Shown here piece by piece: positions 58,301 to 64,000 of a stretch of DNA of 64,000 bases. The stretch comes from Sphaerolaimus hirsutus. Its lineage: Eukaryota > Nematoda > Chromadorea > Monhysterida > Sphaerolaimidae. The stretch is from contig OZ038459.1 in NCBI GenBank assembly GCA_964036195.1, positions 20,767,206 through 20,831,205 on the forward strand. The letters run 5' to 3'. The first letter of the stretch is position 1, and every line of letters starts with the position of its first letter. The position numbers were made by a program, and so were the translations under genes. The notes under the pieces are model-generated. The model saw nothing but the letters and a program-made list of their open reading frames with translations, had not been told where the DNA came from and searched no databases.

Positions 58301-59732
58301 CACAGGTGGAGGTACGGCACCCGCAGTGAAAGAAATCAGTGGGGGCCGGACCTGTGTGGGACACTAAAAAAGCTGCAATTTTTCTTTGCACTCGGCGACT
58401 CACCCTGTAGGGGGTCGTTGCGACCCCTTCAATTCATGCGAAGTAGAGGGGGGTTGCGGCAATATCTACACCAAGTTTCAGCTTCTGGCGCGTCCTAGAA
58501 CAGGAGATAGGACGTCAGAAGTAAAATAAAAAATGGGGGGCCGGACTTGATCGGGAAGGTGTTTAGTTGAAAGCGATCACTCCAAATGGTGTGTCATATT
58601 TAGTGGAAATTAGGATTTCATTAAGGCTATTTTTTATTGTTTCTGAGATGTGTTTTGTGGTGCTTTGACATTTAATGCTTTTGTTGAGGCCATTTTGTGC
58701 ATCTATTGGATTGTTGTAATGATATGTGAAAATTTTGGGGTGTTTTGGTTTATCTGAGGGTGTTTTTGCGTGTTGCCTTTTGGCAGCGAGCATGGCTGTG
58801 TATTTTTTGTATGTGTCCCAGCTGATTTCACGGTTTTCCATTTTAGTGTTCACTTCACTGATTGCTGCCTCTGTGTGTTTTTGTCGGTGGTTTAGGCATT
58901 TTTGGTATATTTGATAGTTAGTGTCGCTGTTTTTTGGTGACAGATCTTTAAATGCTTTCGAGTGTCGTTTAGTTTTTTTGCGTCGGGTGCCTTTTCGGGG
59001 TAGTGTGAAGTTTAGGAACGGAAGTCTGGATTTTTCATTTGTAAAATCGATGTTGTTTATGTTTCCGACTCCCTTTATTATAGTGTTACCCCCTAGGGGG
59101 TAGGCTGTCATAATTGCATTTATGTATTGTATTTCACACTCAGCGAATATTTGTGGTTTGTTTTTTCCAATTTGTTCGGTGGTTATTTGTTTGAGGATAT
59201 CGAGCGTTATCCGCTTTATGTCACATTTGTGTTCATAGAAATGTCGATAGAAATGTGTGTCTACTTTATTTTTTCCAGTAAGAGCTTTTTTGATGTGCCC
59301 TATGTGTTGCGAGAAGCGTGTTTTTACTTTTTGTTTGGTTTCACCGATGTATTGCATTTCGCAGCTTCCACATGTGAGCATGTATATTGCATTAGCTGTT
59401 TCGCATCCCAAGTTATCATGATGAGCAAATTGCACTCCGGTGGTGTTGGATTTATATGTGTAACTTGTATTGAGGTGCGTGCATGACAGGCACCTGTTAG
59501 CCATACACTTAGTGTGCATCGCACCACGTGTTTTTTCGACATTTTTTACTGAAAGTCTGCCGCTGGTGCGCAGCTTCCAAACGTGTTCACTGGACCTGGT
59601 AGACCTTATGAGGTCTGTTGGGTTGGTGTCCGCTAGCTTTGGTCTATAGGCAACGTTCATGCGTTTTGTAGTGGCATCGGTTACCCCGGATGTGGTAGCA
59701 TGAGTCTGGTTGCTTTTAGAGTCAAAGTTCAT
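55326..59732 (-). pseudogene. Naiad-type Penelope-like retroelement, single ORF (GIY-YIG then RT), interrupted
   Basis: Reading minus: 59732-58566 has a Cys cluster (C76, C81, C84), then a GIY-YIG endonuclease domain (AIY at 116-118, YIG at 128-130, Arg139, Glu198/200). 57084-56547 and 56543-55326 hold the reverse transcriptase: LPK-like start (YATPKFHK), motif A YDFANMFTTLPH, motif B GIPMGGSASS, motif C RYVNDI, then FLDLDI. N-terminal GIY-YIG is the hallmark of the Naiad/Chlamys group, not of canonical Penelope elements. Three lesions are visible: foldback element FB1 (57087-58563), a TAA at 56546-56544 in otherwise continuous frame, and Asn in place of the first catalytic Asp of motif C. 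Without FB1 and one TA the frame runs straight through. Total about 975 codons. Element ends and target duplication were not found. Not capable of self-movement as it stands. Confidence 0.85.
57087..58563. mobile_element. Foldback element FB1, TA duplication, inside the Naiad ORF
   Basis: 1477 bp; ends AACACCTTCCCGATCAAG / CTTGATCGGGAAGGTGTT; TA at 57085-57086 and 58564-58565. Two arms of about 730 bp meet near 57830. Each arm has successive related modules (GTCCGGC..., TATCTCC..TGTGGGAGGGGTATA, TAAAATTT, CAACCCCCCACT). Its left arm supplies the TAA that ends the upstream half of the retroelement frame. Confidence 0.9.
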
Positions 59733-60828
59733 GGTGAATTGGGGTTTTTTTTTTTTTGTGCTGTATCGGTAGTTCGGCTTTTTTGTGGATATTTTATGCT
59801 GAAAGGTTTATTCACAGGTGCCGTGTATTTGGTGGTGCTTTAAATTGTAGTAGCCCGTGGTCAGTTGGGCGTGGTATCGATGTGTCGAAAGCTCAATTGT
59901 TTTACAACAAGTCTGAACGTTTGTGTGAAAAAAGTGCAAAAAGCTCAACGCCAGTGCTGTGCATTGGCGTGGTTTCGAACCCATGGCGTAATACCAGCGA
60001 GTCGATATCGGCGGTGCGCATTTAAGAGATAGCGTTGCTCTTATCTGTCAGTTTGCTAGTTTGCGCGTCTCTTTTATTAGTGATGGGAAAGATACCCGGT
60101 ATGCTGGGCTAGTAGAAAAAGTCAGCTCAGCCGAGTTTTTCTACATTATTGGGACTTATAGCGAAAACAGCGGGGTTTTTCAGAAGAACCTGTAAAGCTT
60201 TAAAGGTTTTGGTCATCATTGCCGACTATATGTAGAGGAACTCCCCCACCCCGTAGTGCTAACCACTACGCAATAGTTCCAGCACTCGAATTCTAAACTA
60301 AAATCGCTAAGTCGTGTGAATTTCACTGTGTGGCTTGAAGGTGTGACATTGCTTGGAGCGATGTGCTTCCACAGTAGTCTTATCAGTGTCGCTTGTAGTT
60401 GCGCGTCTACCGTAACTGTCTAAATGTGTTACTTGTGTGTTTTTAGGCAGTGTGTGCTAGATGAGATGTTTACATTTGGAAGGATTATGGTAGTTGGCGA
60501 TTAGAAGAGGTAGCTACTGTTTACGAAGGTGTTCTGCCGTGGTTTTTATCGCAGATGTTTTAAGTAGATTTTCTTGCTGAACAGAGCAGAGAGTCGAATT
60601 TTTGTGCAGAGAGAAACTTGGTTAGATTTTTGTGCTCTATCTTGTGAGAGTGATTGTGTAGGATTTGAGTCAAATTTGGTAGTGCATAAGTTATTATTGG
60701 CGTGACAGACGTGATAGGTAACATAGAAGCGATCAGTTTAGAGAGAAAATACGGACGTGTGAAATTGCGTGAACAAATGCGAGGGAACTTGGTCGAGAAA
60801 AAGCAAGGTACGGGTGAAAAAAATGTCA
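59733..60828. other. Non-coding stretch upstream of the Naiad ORF
   Basis: Probably contains the 5' untranslated part of the retroelement (an A-tract on the minus strand near 59745). A minus-strand TAGTGGTTAGCACTACG word (about 60255) resembles a tRNA D-arm, and GGTTCGAAACC (about 59970) a B box, but they are too far apart to form one promoter. No gene seen. Confidence 0.4.
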
Positions 60829-63800
60829 TCACTGTAAGAAGGCTGGATTATCACTTAGTCGCTTTGTAGGTGCCGCCCCTCGGCGTTTCCGGATGCGCAT
60901 CGGCCCGCCGTTTGCTTTTGTTGCGGCCCCGTATGGTCTGCCAGGATCCGCCAGTGGTGGGAGAGGTTTCTGAGGTGTGGGGGGCATAGACATAAAATGT
61001 TCCAAAATTCTGGCGGTGACAGTGAGTGACAGGCATTTTGGTGGCGGTGACACCGATTATATACTGTATATACTGTATTAACCCCCGCCACCTTGAATTA
61101 ACATGCATCGAAATACACCCCTAAAATTTTGCTGGGGAAATAATAAGCCCCCCTCAAAATACCCCCACCCAAATTGGGTGCAAAGAGAATGTACACGACA
61201 AATGCCATGGTTTGTGACCTGTATGATTCAGAACACAGTTGAAACCAATGTCTGAGTGACTTTAAAGCTGGAATTACAGCTCAACAAAAAATTATGACAC
61301 AACGGAGAAGTATTTTTCACTGAAAAATTATGTACAGAAGAATGGAGAAAAATACAGTGTTATAACTTTAGAGTTAAGTAGTCCTATAAATTGTCTTTTA
61401 TGTGTGTAAATTTCATTTCATCATTCATATTATTTATGTAAAAATTAATTTTGCGGTAAATTTGTGTCATCACGGAAAATTGCAACGGAAAATTCTAACA
61501 GAAAATTACAAAAAATGTACTGCAAAATCATTTACTACATAAAAAATAAGGATAATGAGACAATTTTTTACACACATATTTAACTCTAAAGTTACAACAG
61601 TGTATCTTTCTCCATTCTTCTGTAAATAATTTTGAGGTGAAAAAGGATTATCCGTTGTGTCATAATTTTCCGTCGAGCTGTAATTCCAGCTTAAGGTAGG
61701 GTTTAAGGGTGATTTACAGCATAACGACAGATAAGAGCTGACTATGACATAACTATGACAATAAGTTTAAAAAAGTTATCTGAACATGAAAACCACCCAA
61801 ATATTGCATTTAAAGCTTAAAATTCAATTTTTATCCAAAAAACTTCAAGAACTAAATATCATAAAGTTCAAAAACGAGCCAAAAAAATCCGACGTCTACT
61901 CAAATGATTTGAAAATTCAAAACTTCGAAAACTAAACTCGAAATTTGAAAATTATTTAAGCGAAAGATTCTAAAATTCGAAAAGTCATTTTAGAAAAAAA
62001 CACTTGACAATAATAATAAAAACATTTTGGCGAAAGGAAAGATGCTAATGATTAGTGTTACAAAACTTTGAACACCTAAACATCAAAATTTTTCAGTGTC
62101 AAAAATAACTACCTAGCTATTCAACTGCAGTGGAAAACAAAATCCCAAAAGCACAATGAAAATGCTTTCACATTCCCTGTAATGCCCACCTTTTCAATGT
62201 CAATATTTCAATACATACACCAAGTGATTTGAATTTTTTCTGGGCACAGAAGGCAGGCTGGCGGCGGCGGGTTGAGTATATTTTTTATGTGTGCCGAATG
62301 CTAATTCGGCGCGCCCTATATTTGTGATTCTTACAGATTTACGGATAAGTATTTACGGAATACTTTACGCAATGTGTAAAGAAATCGTGCCCTGAACCGC
62401 CCCTCAATGAATGTGACGGTGATTGTCACCGCGATGACACCTCACTTTGTCGCGGTGACATCCAAAAAGCAGGCGGTGACAATCACTGCGTCACCGCCAC
62501 ATTTTATGTCACTGGTGGGGGGGGGGGTGTTTGTGTATATGTGAAAAGATTGAGTAGGAGTGAACTTATGCAAGAGCGGGAGTGTCACAACCTTGAAATT
62601 AGTCCAAAATTGAAAAGCCGCCATTGTCAAGTCACCTTGGGGTCGGTTGGCACCGGTGCACGGGTCCCTCGAGTGCGAAGGTTGCTCGGCGCTGTCGCCG
62701 GGTGTGGGGTTGGTGTGCATGGGCGCCGGCGTGGGCTGGGACAACTTTCACAACTGGTTTTTCTTTTGCATCGCTTTCGGATCCGCCTTGGGGAGAAATG
62801 TGGGTGTATTGTTATGCGGACGTCCGGAAGTTCAGCAATTCTTAACATTTTCAGAACTAGTTTGTCCCGACCCTCCCGTACCTTGGCTTTCACCCGCCCG
62901 TCCTCGATGAGGTCCGAGTATTTGCACTCGAATTCGCCAGCGTAGAGCACCTCGAGGGGTTTGGAGTCACAGGGGGCGTCAATGGGAGCACTGCCAATTT
63001 TGGGGCCCTTGACCATGAAAAAACGGTGGGTCTCGATGGAGAGGGTCGCGAAAAAGGCTAGACTTTTGCAGCTAGATTCTTCCAGGATTTCAGTTTTGGT
63101 TTTATCTTTTTGGAGTTGAATTCTGCCGTCTCCGACAAATTTCAATTTAGGGGCATTGGGCAAAAGAATCTCGGCCGTGGTGCACGTGGCGAATTTGGTC
63201 TGGGGGGGGGGTTTGTAAGTGTGGAGGAAAAAGTGATAGGGTGGTGTGGCTTAGTGTATGTGAAAGTTTACAGTGAGGGTGTTTAATTGAATAGAAGGCG
63301 ATGTATATCGATTGAACATGGTAGTTTTGTGGTTTTAAAGTTTTAAAGTTGACAAAATGTCTGTAAAGTTGACAAAAGGTGCATGCAAGGTAGGTAAACC
63401 TCCCCGGATGGCGTGTTTGTCCGCACAGAAACCCAAAGAAAAGTATAAAAAACCCATCTGAAGCCAACCACCATGACCCCACCGCGGAAGTCCACGGTGT
63501 CCAGTTCGCGCACGCAGATGTGGTCGCTGCCGAGGCCTATGCTGCTGGCCATCAGGTTGCGAACGATTTTCTTGATGTCTTGTTTGCTGGTCGTGCGCGG
63601 GTCGATGCCGTGGTTCTTCCAGATGACGTTGTAGCGGTTGAGCTGGTTGCAGATTCGCAGCTTGATGGCAGCGGCGTTGGATTCAATGGTGGGTGCCTCG
63701 GGCTGAGTGGGTTTGGGGTATCTTTTTGTAGAGTGGGATATTTGTGTAGGTGAGAGTTTATACCTTGTGCTTGTGGGGTTCGCTGTGCATGGCAGGGACC

Positions 63801-63838
63801 TGAACCTGGTGTGCCAACACGTGTTGCGAACCAAAGTA
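60829..63838 (-). CDS. Unrecognised gene, last four exons (5'-incomplete), 336 codons in window
   Basis: Exons, all minus: 63764-63838, 63472-63702, 62636-63199, 60829-60969. All are phase 0 with clear borders (CACAAG/GTATAA, CCACTCAG/CCCGAG, GTCATG/GTGGTT, CCCCCAG/ACCAAA, CCCAAG/GTGACT, CCTCAG/AAACCT), ending at a TGA. The product is mixed alpha/beta in look, with no signal peptide in this part. It contains LRICNQLNRYNVIWKNHGID, a Lys/Glu-rich middle, an Arg/Lys cluster (PRRIRKRCKRK), a Pro/Arg/Ser-rich stretch and a basic tail (MRIRKRRGAAPTKR), so a nuclear protein is possible. I do not recognise the family. The last intron holds a hAT-like element ending 15 bp before the acceptor. The first exon given is weaker than the other three, since its acceptor (GAATTAG/TACTTT) has a poor pyrimidine tract. 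Confidence 0.6.
60985..62514. mobile_element. hAT-like element with GGCGGTGAC arrays, in the last intron
   Basis: 1530 bp; ends CATAGACATAAAATG and, inverted, CAGTGACATAAAATG; 8-bp duplication GTGGGGGG (60977-60984, 62515-62522). Next to both ends are inverted GGCGGTGACA/TGTCACCGCC words. Inside are a decayed C-rich piece (about 61075-61185), an inverted ATTACAGCTCGACGG pair (about 61270 and 61680) and A/T-rich DNA without an ORF. Confidence 0.78.
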
Positions 63839-64000
63839 CTAATTCGGTCAAAATTTTGTAAGTTGCATCTGCTGAACCCGTACGGCGAATAGCAGATCAA
63901 CAAACTGACCTAATCGGCAGAGCCCAGTATACCGACACTAAAGCTCTGCTGTCATAGGATTTTTGCGATTTGAGTAGTGTCTCTAATTAGGGTGTGAAGG

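Noticed and set aside
55326..59732. Selenocysteine (in-frame TGA) codons, as reported for some Naiad elements
   Set aside because: I looked for in-frame TGA in the joined frame; the only interruption outside the foldback element is a TAA, so recoding is not supported here.
60098..63938. Inverted pair CGGTATGCTGGGCT / AGCCCAGTATACCG as possible ends of a 3.8-kb element
   Set aside because: One 14-mer with a mismatch is expected by chance in a window of this size, and no target duplication flanks it.

Overview
The window looks like nuclear DNA of an invertebrate metazoan. Genes are split by introns with GT/AG borders, transposable-element (TE) debris is dense, there is a higher-order satellite, and there is a 200-N scaffold gap. 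A Naiad-type Penelope-like retroelement (N-terminal GIY-YIG, then reverse transcriptase (RT)) and many hAT-like elements fit a marine invertebrate. I cannot name the species. All recognisable host genes lie on the minus strand.

Layout. (1) 170-3455: gene A, the first six exons of a secreted protein with C-type lectin-like domains (CTLDs), running off the left edge. (2) 3363-21348: copy 1 of a segmental duplication. It carries gene B (7490-17040), a complete 9-exon paralogue of gene A that I could assemble with consistent intron phases into 400 aa: signal peptide, two CTLD-like regions, a linker and a PAN/apple-like C-terminus. (3) 21351-27939: a 27-bp minisatellite, then a satellite with an 868-bp higher-order unit, cut by the N gap (27940-28139). 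(4) 28140-33587: TE-rich DNA with one possible signal-peptide exon and an orphan last exon of the lectin gene family. (5) 33588-53077: copy 2 of the segmental duplication, with gene C (36697-48831), also a complete 9-exon gene. (6) 53078-54984: first exon and core promoter (TATA + Inr) of an unrecognised gene, split by an 0.8-kb transposon. (7) 55326-59732: the Naiad-type element, interrupted by a giant foldback transposon, one in-frame stop and a changed RT catalytic residue. (8) 60829-63838: the last four exons of an unrecognised gene, with a hAT-like element just before the last splice acceptor.

The two duplication copies act as empty-site controls for each other, so many transposons can be delimited to the base. 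Most have 8-bp target-site duplications (TSDs, hAT-like) or TA duplications. At least seven hAT-like families, not alike in their terminal sequence, share one architecture: each end is an array of short tandem sub-repeats. A separate family of 1.3-1.5 kb foldback elements with TA duplications consists almost wholly of two long inverted arms. The paralogous lectin/PAN genes, in at least four copies (A, B, C and a remnant), form a locally expanding family. Gene models were made by eye from splice sites, phase and conservation between copies; no transcript evidence was available.
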